Part shown: piece after piece, positions 1 through 13,000 of the stretch
How positions within the stretch are numbered: position 1 is the stretch's first letter
Layout: each line of letters starts with the position of its first letter
Assembly: GCA_008921705.1 (NCBI GenBank)
Contig: VFFE01007103.1
Coordinates: 222,387-286,386 of the forward strand
DNA length: 64,000 nt
Direction of reading: 5' to 3'
Source of the DNA: Burhinus oedicnemus
Lineage: Eukaryota; Chordata; Aves; Charadriiformes; Burhinidae
Notes under the pieces: generated by a model
Told to the model about the DNA's origin: nothing
Database searches by the model: none
What the model saw: only the letters and a program-made list of their open reading frames with translations
Made by a program: the position numbers and the translations under genes

Positions 1-807
1 TGATAACACCCAAATGATACGTAAATACTAATCTCTAAATGTACCTACAAGGCTTCTAATATTAATGGCGCTGCTTTTTCTGGGTGAGGCACAGAGAGTT
101 TAAAAGTTTTGGCATGGGAAATAAAGAACTCATCAAGCAATATTTGCACGTTCTGGTTAACTTATATCCCACAAGGAATACTTTGTAAGATCATCTGGTG
201 ATCCCCATGGGTTTAAGTGAAAATACAGTGATTTTCATCAGAGGTCCAAATCACTGAAGTTAATAGGTCTGCTGGTGTCCACAAATTAAAGGATGTGCAT
301 GCATCACCCTATGCAAGGACAGAAATGCAAATTGTGGTTTTGCCAGTGTTTTGAGTAGTCCCTACTTAGCACGCTCCTTTCCATTCTGCAGGGTGGAAAA
401 AAGAGGTATTTTCTATGAAATTCATTAAACCATAGATTTTAAGTTCAGGAGTTTGTTATTGTGCAGTCCAGTCTTGTGTACAGCCAAGGTCATAGGACTT
501 CACTGAATTAATTCTGTTTAAATTAGTATATCTGTTTAAAAAAAACCCCTCCCGGTTGTTTTAATTAGACGGCATGAAATGCCTTTCCTGACTTTGAAAA
601 TGAAGGATCCCAAGAAGAACAAGCAAAACAAAATGGTTTAGTAATCTTTTTAATTATCCTTGCTCCATCATTGCAAGTTTTGCTGTTCTAGAAATGTTGG
701 GCAAAACTATCTTTAACACGTCTTTATAGGATTGTGGAACCTTCCACATTTTGCGTTAATTAAACATATAAATCCTACAAACTGTATCCAGGGTAACTGC
801 AAACCAA
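1..807. other. Non-coding, presumed TBXAS1 intron
   Basis: I see no exon, RNA gene or named repeat. The sequence is AT-rich and unique-looking. Confidence 0.6.
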
Positions 808-1034
808 GAGCCTGATTCTCAGTTTACATTTATGCCTTCTTTCACCGCTCCTGTAATGGGACTGGACTGTCAAGGTGTGTGTACATCATCCTTACACTTT
901 ATCTGCAGCAGGATTATTATCACCTCATTCCTGCGTGATACTATCTTGTTAACATATAAACGAATGCTTGCAACTATGGTAAGGCCTGTTTATGCTGCCT
1001 TAGTAGGACCTTAGTGCAACCGAGAATCAGGCTC
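808..1034. repeat. 227-bp element with 17-bp terminal inverted repeats
   Basis: The left end gagcctgattctcagtt (808-824) and the right end aaccgagaatcaggctc (1,018-1,034) are reverse complements at 16 of 17 positions. The AGAATCAGGC-type end is, from memory, common in old amniote interspersed repeats, perhaps non-autonomous DNA transposons or fold-back elements. The interior is AT-rich with no long open frame of note. I cannot name the family, and no clear target-site duplication is visible. Confidence 0.55.
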
Positions 1035-4000
1035 CAAAGGCACATCTCTTGTTCTTATAATTCAGTTATTTAAAGGAAAGGAGCAATACTCATCTCGCTG
1101 GCAAGGAGCACAAAGCAAACCAGTAATTCAGAAAATGATAAGAGAAAGAAAAGACAAAACATGACACACTCCATTAAGTTTTCCTTCTTTATTAGTGGGA
1201 AGAACATGGATGTTTTTGTCATGCAGTGTACTGACTTTGATGTAAGAAATGTAAGCCCATGCAAAACAATAGATTTTCTTATAGAAGTTAAGGAGGGAGT
1301 GGAAACAATTTTTTTAATTCTTTTTTGTTCGCACTGCCTTCTTTTATAGTCCCTGTTGGACTGAAGTAGGAACCTTAATATAGGAATGCAGATAATTTGA
1401 TTAAAGTTTGGGTTTAAGTACAGCTTGTAGAGTAGTGACATAGAGATGCCTGTCATTTGGGAAATCTGCAAAGACTTGTCCCAAAGCCTTGGGAGGGTGT
1501 TGCTTTGGTTCAGATCCTGAGTGAGATCAGCGCTGTGCTTTTATAATCAAGAGGCTGCTGTTGGGCTCAGGGTTGCAGTTGCAGACTCAGCCCCAAAGGA
1601 CCAGCTGCTCTGCCGTAAATTGGGGCTGGTACTGAGGGGGAGTGAAAGACAGAGTAAACACACAGAGTAGCAGTAAATGACAAGAGGATATGATATGTAA
1701 CATTAACCAGGCTCAGTGTTTGCTTAGGTTGTAGAATGGTCTTTTAAATCAATCTTTTATTATCAGTGGAGCCTTAGCAGTGCACTTAAATGGAGAACAA
1801 TGCAAGGACACAGAGACTTGGTGCAAAGTGAACATTCTGCTTTCTTTCCTAGCTCCGATTTTACAAGAAAACCATGGATAGATCCAGGTCATAACATTCA
1901 GATGTGAACTTTTTCCATGTTTGGCAACGTTTGGATTTGGGCTCTGATTTCATCCCCGTTCCTGCCATAAGGATTCATCTCAGTCACCAGTCCTGATATC
2001 GTGCATAAACAGGGCTGGGAATGTCATGCAATGGGTCCTCCTGTTTCTACCCTAACCTTTCTGGCAACAGTGAATTTACCATGATTTAGTTTAATCTCTT
2101 CCAATAGTTAATTATCCTTCTCCTAAATAAAGATTACTTTGTTTCAATTTTTAATTCATTGCTTTCAGTTTCCCCTGAACTTCCACTGTTCTTTGCTGTA
2201 CAAAAGATCCTTTGCATAGGAAAGCTATTTTCTCCTTATTGTATGACTATAATCAGCAACTGCAGTGATACCACCTGTTAGTGTTTTCCTGTGTTAAAAT
2301 TGCAAGTTCCTAAAATTTCTTTGTAGAATCTCTTTTTTTCTTTTTTTTTAAGAAGTTGGACCATATGAAGACATGTTTTCAGAGGTTCACCAATGTTTTT
2401 AACATCCTCTGGCAAATGTGGATCTCAGAGTTAGAGTATTCTAAAAGGAATATCCACCAGTGTGAAACCTTACCAAGCTTATCTCACAGACCTCGTTTTG
2501 CTCAGTGTGCCCTTGTTTCAAGTGTTCTACTTGTTGGTGGAGTTAAGTATTTCTAAGTGTTGCTACATCTTTTTGTCAAGATATTATTTTCCTGTTTCTA
2601 TAGTTCTATAAATACACAAAGAGACATTAGATGGAAAGTAATGTCAGGAGTCGGGGGTTAAGGTTTTGTTTTGTAGGAAAACAATGTTGCCAGATCTCTT
2701 AAACTCCCACCAAGTCAAAACTAATTGCTGGACTGGAATGGTTGCTTGAAACTGAATTGAAATCTGAATACTCTCTTTTATATATTTAGCGTTTTAGATT
2801 AAGGAAGTAATAATTTTAATCCCACTAATGCTCAGACTTTGCAGAGAAATGTGGTAGCCGTGAGACACTTGCTGTGCATAGGCAGGAATGCAAATTCTAA
2901 GAGGTGCATTGGAAAACACTACTAAGACCTCACATGCATCTTTATGCATCTAAATGTATGTACACTTATGTACCCTTCAACACTGGACTATGCTATGGGA
3001 TGGTAATTATAGACCAGGTAATTCTTAGTAGTAGATTTTTTCTAAAAGCTCTTGGGAGAACTTCCTTTTCCAAGTCAGCCATGGGGAAAAAGGATTTAAC
3101 TTCGATGTGTTATCCAAAGGGTGCAATTCTTCAGTGGTGCAGTATGCCTCGTCTCCTGGTCCAGCTCTGCCTTACTGTCAGTGATGCAGTAATCAAACCA
3201 AGCTGCAGCATTTTAACTTCTTCACTTCTGGACTGAAAGAGGCCAAACAGAGAATCAGATGAGCCCACATTGCCAGCTGGAGCTAGGAGATTCCCCCGCT
3301 GTGCTAAGAGATACTAGGCTGAATGCTGGTCCATCCAGTGAAGACGTAAGATATTAACTGGAGCTGTTTGGGTTTGCTGCAGAAGGGAAAGCTGTAGGAA
3401 ATGGATTCACATTATTCTTCAGAGTGGGGTAGGAAGCAGATCTTGAAGTTAAAAATCCAGCAGTGCTCGTGGACTCATTCTGCCTGGATTTGGGGCGAGG
3501 AGAAGCAGAGCCGCCAAAGGAACACTCAGAGGTGTAACGTGCAGTTAAACCCGCAGCAAAGGTACGACTGGACAATCACTAGTTAAAGCTAGTTAATTAT
3601 TTAAGAAAAAAATTATGAAGTATAAAATATTCAAACTGCCTGTGCCTGATGCATGCCATTGCCACAAAGACACACACACCTGGGTTTTAAATTCTTGCCT
3701 GTTTATTACATTTTTTTTAAAGTAAAGATATTTTAATACTAATGATGGAATAGTGTTTGGGAAACATTAACCATAAACAAAATACGGGGGAGAAACTTTG
3801 CTATTTGTTTCTTCTAAAGGGGGCACATGCCTGCTTTCTTTAAAATGAAAATCATTTACAACGTTTCTCAGCTCTCCCGGAAATGAATTACTTAGCGTTG
3901 TGATAATTGTGCAGAGAACCCGTTACGGTAACACAGTGTAGCTACAAACTGACTGGGAAATTGGTGCCTTGAGTCTGAAATTACATGTTGCAGTTACCAG

Positions 4001-7000
4001 GCGTCATTTCAGATTAGCTGTACCTGTCTCGTGGGCAGCTCCTCGGGAGCCGCGCTGGTGAGTCAGAGAGACCTACCATTTTCCTCCCTGAGAAGCTGGC
4101 CTGGCGTAGAGGGCTTAACTTAGAAACAAAGAGGAAATAAAAATCAGGCTATGCTGAGCTGTTGAGCCCGGAGACAGGGTCTGCCAGAGAAGCAGTTTGT
4201 TGGAAACCTCAGCAAAAAAAAAACCCCCGCCTCCTGCAAAAGCTTGGAGATGGTGTTAGGCAGCTTGCATACCCAGTGACAACTCTCGAGTACCTGGCAC
4301 TCGCCTGAACTCGCTGTCGACATCTGTACACCTGCTCTTAGCAGGCAGAAGGCAGCATTTCTCCGACTGTATCTAAAAATGGCATTTCTCACAAAAAAAA
4401 AAAAAGGCTGTTAGTCGTGGTATCTTTGCCAGACTCCATTTACATGTTGGCTGCTTAAAGACCCATCTGCAGCGTCGATCGCCTGACACCGGTTCACTTC
4501 CTGTCCTAAATTGCTGAAAAATCCCAGGGCATAAAATGCTGGCGCCATGGCTTTTTGTCAAATCCGTGACCTTCTCCCTCCCCACGTCTACTCTCTGTGC
4601 TCTCAGCTCACCTTCCCGTCGCCTGCCCTTCTGGGTCTCCATGATAAAGCTGGGTTGGGTGAGACCTCAGGACCTGGCCCCACAGACATCAAAGCTGGCA
4701 CTTTCCAGCTTCTCTGCTTGCGACGCTGTATATACTTGTATTTCCATAGTTGTGATCTGAAGTCCTGACCCCTAATCTGGGGACACCCCTAAAGCTGGGT
4801 GTGCATGAGCAGTTCGAGTGACCTTGGGGAGCAGGACAATCTGTATGCGGAAGCACACGTTTTGAAAGTACACTGAGATCCTTTGGGGTATAAGTTTTAT
4901 AAATGACAGATATTATAAATCCTGACTGCCTGATGGCAGGCACTAGAGTGGAACATTTTGTCATCAGTGCTTATTATCTCAAGATTCTTAATTAGTTTCA
5001 TTGATAATTTTGTCGCACTTGAATGTTTCAAATGATTAAATATTTCAGTGCTTGTTTGGTGGAAAGTCTCTCCGTTGCGTACAGCAGGACATAATACCGA
5101 GTCCGGATAGCTGGTGGAGAAGCGGTGTTCACCGTCCCTTTTGCAGCCCCTTGTGGGAGCTGCTCTCTGAGCGCTGAGGTCAGGTTTCATCGTGGCCGGT
5201 TGCAGAACACCAGGGTGGCTGATTTAGGAGTACCAGAAGGGGGAATGATGAAAAAGCCTAGTTTTTCCTCTCAGCTTGTTTTTCCTAGTTTTTCCTCCAC
5301 TCTCTAGTCCACCATTCAGGTGTCCCAGCTGAACGCACTGGAGTCATTTGCCCGATTCCTGCAGAGAAAGATATTTCAGCTAGATGGGTTTTCCAGATTT
5401 AAGGAATTATACCTGGAGGAGGCTGCCTGCAGTTTTCTTTCCCTCTCCTTCACACTTGTGCTGAGGGCAGCGGGTTCCCGTGACATGGCTGCAGATCAGT
5501 GAGTCTCCATTTTGCATTTAACGTGCACGTCTTCGACTCCTGCCCACCCTCCTGGCCGGGGTGAGATGTGCCTTCAGCATCCACTGGGACCCAGACGGCC
5601 GCTTGTGCGGTGCGTGCACACACGCACCCCAGCCAGCAGACCACAGGGCCCATTTTAATCCCTTGAAACACTAACAATAGCTCATATCCAAGCTAAAACC
5701 TGTCCTGAATTACAAGGATCTTCACCACAGCACAGGGCGTGTCTAGTTTATGTAAAAGAATAGAAAAAAAAACCCCAAAAAAACAGCAAAACCCTTTAAA
5801 ATGCCACTTCTCATAACTATTTACTTAAGCCATAGGCCTGAATGCTGAATGTCTGCTGCAAATTGGTGGTATAAATTCCCTGTTTGCTTCAGCAGAGAAT
5901 TTGGCTCTTTGCCTTGAGATTGTAAGAAGAGAACATTTTAAACCTATGGTTAGGAGACGCAGTACATTCATATCATTGCTTTAATCAGATTATTTTTTTC
6001 CTTTTTTTTTTTTTCCTTTTTAGACTAAGTTGTGGGGTTTTTTTCAGAGCCCTGTTCCTTGAATGTTCCCCATAGGTGGAATGTAATTAAACTCCACTGG
6101 CATCTCTCCCTGCTGGGATTTAGACTAGGGACAGATCTTTAGGAAGCATAAAACAAATACTGTGAAAAAAGAAACCTTGTTAGAAGAGTTGCCAAAGAAT
6201 CAGCTCTGCTCCATTTACAAGCTGATAGTTTTGAAAATCTGCCCTTTCTCCTTTTGTGAATTGGTTTCTAGAAATTGTTAATTAATCATTTAAACACTGG
6301 GGGCAGGGGGAGCCCACAAATCTTTCGCAGCTCTCGCTCTCCTCACAGGCTGAGAGTTCATATGTCGAGAAGCACTTTCTGCCCCAAGCCCTGGCTTTTA
6401 CTTAAAATAATTTGGCAGGGAAGGCACTGCCCTGACGGTGTTGAGGAGGGAAGGCTCCTACAGCAATGGCAAGCGCAATGGATGCTCAAGCCTTCAGCAT
6501 GCTGGCATGATGGTGGCCTGTCCCCTGGGAAGCCCCCATTACTGAGGACATGGGGCAGCTCTTTCCTCAGCCAGGTCAGAGCCGTTCCCCTCCATGTGGT
6601 CCTGCGAGCACGGACGGCCTTGTGCTACTCCTGTCCATGAGGGGCTACTCCCTCGCAGCTCCTGCGAGGCTATTCCCACACTTCACCTTGGCTACCTCCG
6701 GCTGCAAAAAAATAAGAGAGACCTGCCTCTCAGTTCTGGGGGTGTAAATACAGAATAACCTTGTCAGCTCAGGAGGTTACTGTGCTGGAACCGGGAGGAG
6801 ACTCTGTCCCCAGATATTGCTTGACTAACGGCTGTCAAAGGCAAAAGTAAAGTGATAATAGTTTGGGATCAGCTCCTAGTGAGCTAGTGTCAGTGTTGCA
6901 AAACAAACTGTTCCATAACTGGGACTGCCTTTGATGGTCCTCCTGCCTTGGGACTTAAGATGTTGTCTTTGGAATCAGGAAAAGACCTAATGCTGGGAAT

Positions 7001-10000
7001 GATGTATTTCTCACCTGCCTGATACGAGGCTGCTTCCACTTTTCTATATACTCTTGCAACAACAAAATGAGAGTCCTTATTTCTCGGTCAGCGAAGCCTG
7101 TTGCTGTGGGTGGTGGAGCAGAGTTCTCAGCCCGGTAGAGGAGAAGGGCATTGTGCTGTTCTCCTCACAGGGCAGCGATGGCAGTTCCTGACACCCAAGG
7201 TGGGTGCAACCCCGTCTCAGTTGGAAAGTACGTTGTCTTGTAATAGTCCTTTGCTGGGTGGTGATAGGAGAAGCAGTATTAAGAGATTTTTTTAAAACCC
7301 GTTGGGGAAAAGCATACAGCATGCAATGCAATGGCTGGGAACATTTATAGCTTATAGTCCAGTCAAAAGCAGTTTTTAGTGGGTTATGTATTAACTCTAT
7401 TAATTTACTTTTTTCCCACCGTCTTTTTACCTATGCCAATTGCTTTAGCATCTGGCTGCCGGATGTACAGGTGATCACCGCACTGCTGTAGTGTAAATGG
7501 TGTATAGGTCACCGCAAAGTCCTTGCTCACCCCTTCTCCCCTCCATTATGTGTCCCCTCTTCCATGCTCTGTACTTCCTTCTTGGTCTCCTTTGTGGTGT
7601 TGGTCTCACCACAGCCCCTCGTGCATAAGGGTGCTGGGATCTGCACTGCTCCCTGTTTGGTGAAGGAGCTTTCTTTGTGTCCATCACGTGTGTCATCAGA
7701 GTGACCATATAGAAACTGGAAGTTCCCATAACTGTTGTGATCTGAAATCACACTTGCTCCAGAGGCCACGCATAATTTACAAAAATAAGTACCCAAGTTC
7801 ACTATGGAAAAACAATGCAGTCTGTGCATCTGTTCACTGCTGTTAGGAGTATTAGTCTTCAAGAGCAATCCATTATTCTGTGAAGTACCTTACTTTGTTA
7901 GACAAACAAGAAAACCCACACTTTTAATCTCCTGAAGCTTTTAACGGCATCACAGGGTGCAGGTACTTGAGACACTGATACCTACAGCAGAGGGCTGAAA
8001 TGGCCTTAGCTTCTCCTTACCGTTGGCCTGAAACCAGCAGAAAACAGAGCTGTGCCATTTTAAGAGGATTTTGCCAGCAAGGACATTTTTTATAAGCACA
8101 TCAGGTGCATGCACTTGGGCAATAAAGGCTATAGACGAGAGAGAGGTCTGTGCTTTGAGTGCTCTGAATTTTCTATAGCTGTATATTAAATTCAAAGCAG
8201 TCTAAAAGCGTACCTTCATGGGCAGAGGCTGCTGAAGGGGGGAATAACAGCGGGGTGGGAATTAGCTAAGGCGCTGCCACCTCGTAGGTGCGGTGTTTTG
8301 GGGGCCAGGGAGGCTTCAGCATTGGCTGCTAAAGTACAGCAGGAGAAAGAGCAGCAGCAAGCCAGGGAGCAGGCTGCTCACCTCTCTATGTAGCCAGAGA
8401 TAAATTGCTGCAGCAAAACTGCGAGCAGTGTCATGTAAAGAAAACAGAGGAGCTGCACTGGGGGTTGAGGGAGATGAGCTGGTTTTGGGGGCTGCCTGGA
8501 GCAGAGTGAGTTCAGGGTGTTCTGACATGTTCTAGACGCAGCAAAAGTATGAAATGGGGATCAGGAGGCTCGCCCACAGCGGGGCATATTATTATATTAT
8601 AATTGTATTGTAACTAGCAATACTTTTCGTGTTTGTGTGGCATATGCACAATGTGTGGATGTTTCTGTGTGCGCAAAGTGGTGAAGCTAGTGTTCGCTGC
8701 CATGCTTCTGCATCTTCTCTAATGATCGTTGTAAATTTGCCTCTTCCCTTTTTGAACTATGCAGCCAGCACTGTAATAAAATGCTCTTTGTGAAGAGAAT
8801 ATTGAAGAGAAGAAGGGGAAAAAAGAGAGCATGGGTGTGCTTAATAAAAAAAGATTCTCTGCACTATCGCAGGTGCAGTTGATGCTGTTTAGAGCAGTCA
8901 CTCATCTTGCTCCAAATAAATAGTAATGACTGTTTCCTGTGACTGTGCTGTGAATCATATTCAGTCCATGCAGGGGAGTAGAAAATAAAGCTGCATGCAA
9001 TCCACACGAGATGATGGCTCTTGTAATATTCAGCAGTTGGGCCTGGTAAGAAGCGTTTCATTATCTCAGAATTAAGAGAGAGCTTCCTGCTGTCGCAAAA
9101 GCTTGTTTATTCTTCTGCCTTCCCTCCCCCTCTCTCCCTTCTTTCTTTAACATATATCCCCTCTCCCTTTCTCCTGTCTCTGAAATGTTGGCTTAATGTT
9201 TTTGAGCAGAACTGCAAGGTTAAATCAGGGACAGTGGCCCTGGAAGTACGTTAGTAGTTTATTGCATGGGTTTGGGCTTAATAGGAGGGCGCCTGAATTT
9301 TCTTTTATCTTTTGCCCTCTGCTTCTTTTCTTAGCTTATACTCAGAATTTATCAGGAAGAAGCAGAAGAAGCCGACCTTCTTTCCCATGTCTTAGTGAAC
9401 TTCAGAGCTTTCCTCCTTATCTTTGTCTTGCTCCAAAGTTAATCAGCGGGAGTCTTTCAGCGAACTCCAGTTGCTGTTGTCACCTTAAGTCACGACACAG
9501 TCGCCTCTAGCAAACGGCTGCTCTGTGGGTGCAGATCCGTTTGTGCATAAACTGGATGTTAGATGTCAGCTAGCAAACAGGTAGTGAAACCAGTCAGATT
9601 CCCTGGTTGACTGGAGGGCTGAGCCAGAGCTTCTTGCCTAGACCCTTAAGGAAGAGGCCAAGAGCCAGAGCCTGCTTTGCAGGCTGCACCATCTCTGCAG
9701 AGTGACAGTGTGAGGCAAGTAAACCCATGTGAGGCTCACATGAACCCACACCATGAGCTCCCTTTATAGTTCGTGGGGAAGGACACATGCAGCGATAAAT
9801 GTGTTCTGTCCTGAGGTCTGAATGATCCCCTGCGGACTATTCTTTTCCTATGGGCTAGAGAAAAAGGGAGCCTAAGGTAGCTATGTTTCTAACATAGGTG
9901 CCAAAATCAGATGTGGTGAAGCTGCATGTGCCTTGCTGCTTCAGAGGCTGTGGAGGATGACACACACACAAGTTCCCAAACTCATTGTATGTCCTATTTA

Positions 10001-13000
10001 GAATAAGCATGGATAACATGTCCCTGTGTGCTGTGCCTCACTACAGTCAGGATTGCTGGGGTGTCCCACTTGCGTATCAGTCACAGTCAGCAAGCTGGAA
10101 AGCTGAAGGACCATCTCAAGCCAGGTGTGATTCAGGAAGCGTCTCATCTCAAGAAGAGCTCTGATTCAGGTTTCCACAACTGGATGATCGCTTTGATTCC
10201 TTATGGGTGAAGGAGGACAAGCCGGGCTGTGCATCCCTTGAATGTGGCCCTGCTGTGTTTAGTGGCCAGCACATTCAACACTAAATGGGTGCAGCCAGGG
10301 CCTTTACAGGGTATCTGATTTCAGCTCATAGCTGGAGAGATGCAGGGACCTGTGTGATCCTTCCTGGCTGCTCTCCAGCAAGTTCTGAAACTAGAGGAAG
10401 GAGTGTACTGCCCTAAGGACACTGGCTTACATGGACGGTGCCCTCCTGGAGGGTGAATCCGTGAATAGTAATGAATTCATTAAACCTCCTAAAGCATCCC
10501 TGTTTCAGTAGTGTTTGCCTCAGCAGCAGTCAAGATGGTTAAAAGGCAATTGCAGCCACTGAAATATGTAGCAAAACTATTATCAGAAGATGTCATTTTT
10601 CGTAAATGTCAGTACGTAGATTTTTTATGGGGATATGGTGACAGGTAGTGAATAATTTAACATAAATTTACATAATATAGTGCAGCTGTTAATTTATGGC
10701 CATATTAGACTACAAGGTTATGTATCTAATGGCTTTTGGTCTCTTCTTTTTTTTTTTTTTTAAAGTTAAAACTTTCCCTAAATTGTCCCACTTTACTCAT
10801 AATTCATGAGACACCTGTCTTCCCTCCCTTGTGCCGTACAGAAGGCCGTGCATGTCATACCCTTTTTGTAGCCATATGATTCACAGTGAACTCATTCCCA
10901 CCTCCAACCTCAATCACTTCAATTCAGTGTATCCCTGTTTTTTTTCAAGCAGACCTGTGAGGGGCAGGAAGTGCTGTTACTACTGGTGGACTTGTGTTCA
11001 TCAAGGCTCAGCTCTTGTACATAGCTAGAGACGTGCATTGCGTCTCTCTTGATTGAAAAGCTGAAGACATGCAGCTGAAGCTAACTGCTCAGTAATTCAA
11101 GGTCTCCAGCTGCCTACCCTTTCCAAAATAGTCAGTGGAGGTGGCTTCAGCTCAGTGCTTGGCATCTGCAATTGAGGAGAGTTTTTTCCGAACATTTGCT
11201 TGGTGACTTTCCATGGTACAAATACTTGCCTAAATGTTAGGGAGATGTCCGTGAATCAGTCCTTGCAGAACAGGAGTATAGAGGTGAGGCTTGAGTCTAG
11301 AGGGGCTTGTCAGGGCATAAGTGGTGACCTGATCTCTGGAGTAGAGATTATGGACCACGCTGCTGCTTCCAGGCTGGCCTGAAGCTCCATCCTGCTGCCA
11401 TTTTACCCAGATGATGTCCAGCTTGTAGGGCAGAGCAAGAAAGGTGCGTGCCTAACTGCACTTGATGCCTCTGACAGTTTTCCCCATTTACGCGCTTGAA
11501 TAAGACTCGGGCTTTCAGGATGGCTGTGTGCATCTAGCACACAGTGATACCAGTGTGATACCAGTATGGCCAGCTGTTTGAATCTCAGATGTTTGGCTGC
11601 CCCTTGCATGACATATAGGTGGGAGGTGAGCTCTCTTTGGAAACCTACTGCAGAGATCAAACCCTCAGAACATCCAAGACTCACTGTACAACGTGCAGCT
11701 CGATAGTGAAGAATTATGATTAGAAGTTGGTGTTCCTAATTAGAGCAGAGGACCTTCTAAGAGGCAGGTAAGTTTCTATCTGATTTATTGGGGATATTAC
11801 TCTAAATATTTAAAAAATGTCCAGCTATAGCTTTCCTCCCCTGAATACAACTCCAGATGTACATGAGAAAGCACGATTCATGTCCAGCAGATAGGTTTGC
11901 CCCAATGTATATTTAAATAGGGTTAAACTGTATGCAGTTTTACATGTAAGCTTTGGTAAAAGGGAGCTGGAGCAAAGGGTGGACATTTGTCCTTTTATCC
12001 AGGGTGATGGAGTGAGATTTTTTTGTTCTCTGCAGAGAACAGTAGTCATTAGCAGTTTTTATCAGATGATGTACAATGTGTACAGCTTCACACCCCCTCT
12101 AGGAGAGTGGCATACACCTATTCTTATTTGTAGGCCTGTATAATCCTGGGGGTGGGCAAAAAGAGCAGTTGTTCCATTTCACCCTTGTCCCTGCCTTCGT
12201 CATTGTGTCTCCCTCAAGGCTTTTGGGAATAAGAAAATCCTGTGTGCCACTGACCACAGGGACTATGTCCTTCCTTGCATGGAGTCACGAAAGAAGTGGT
12301 TTCCTCTGCCAAGGCAGGTAAAGCCCTGAGAGCAGTGTGATCACTATTTGTTTTTCTGTACAGCACTATGGGAAATGATGGGTGTTTTAAAGAGCAAGTA
12401 AAAGAAGTGTAATTTTGCTTTACCGTCTCACACCAGAGGCGAGAGTGAAGGAAGCATTTGGTTACACACAACAGGGTAGTTCACGTTCCCTAAAATGAAA
12501 TATTGTTCCTTTAGTTCCAAAGTCTCCAGCAGACAATGACTTCTTGTCTCTCTTCTTCCAGCCAAGAAGCACGTTGCTTTGTTTTCCCGAGATGCTTCTC
12601 CGTATGCTTTGTTTCCTCATGAAACATGAAGCATCGTGTTCTGTTACCCCTCTGAGGCCGAAATGTTACACCCGTGGCTGTGCCCCAGGCTCAGTGCAGT
12701 TAAATCAGCACGATGGAGCCCTGAAGACCTCCTCTTGGAGCTCACTGCAGCGTTATGATGGCATGTCAATGCCTGTTTGCCTCTCTAGGGAAGGGTCTCT
12801 GTTAAATACTCGGTATGTTCCTAATTTTTCCATCTTGCTGTCCCACCTCCAGTTAAAGCTCCTCATCACAGCCAGATAGTGGGGAGAGCTGTGGTTAAAA
12901 AAGATCTCCCTGCCCCCACTCCCCTCATGCCTGTTGTGTTTCCAAAACTCCTGATTCAATAATGTATTAGGTTGATTCATAGAAAAACAGTGGACCAAAT

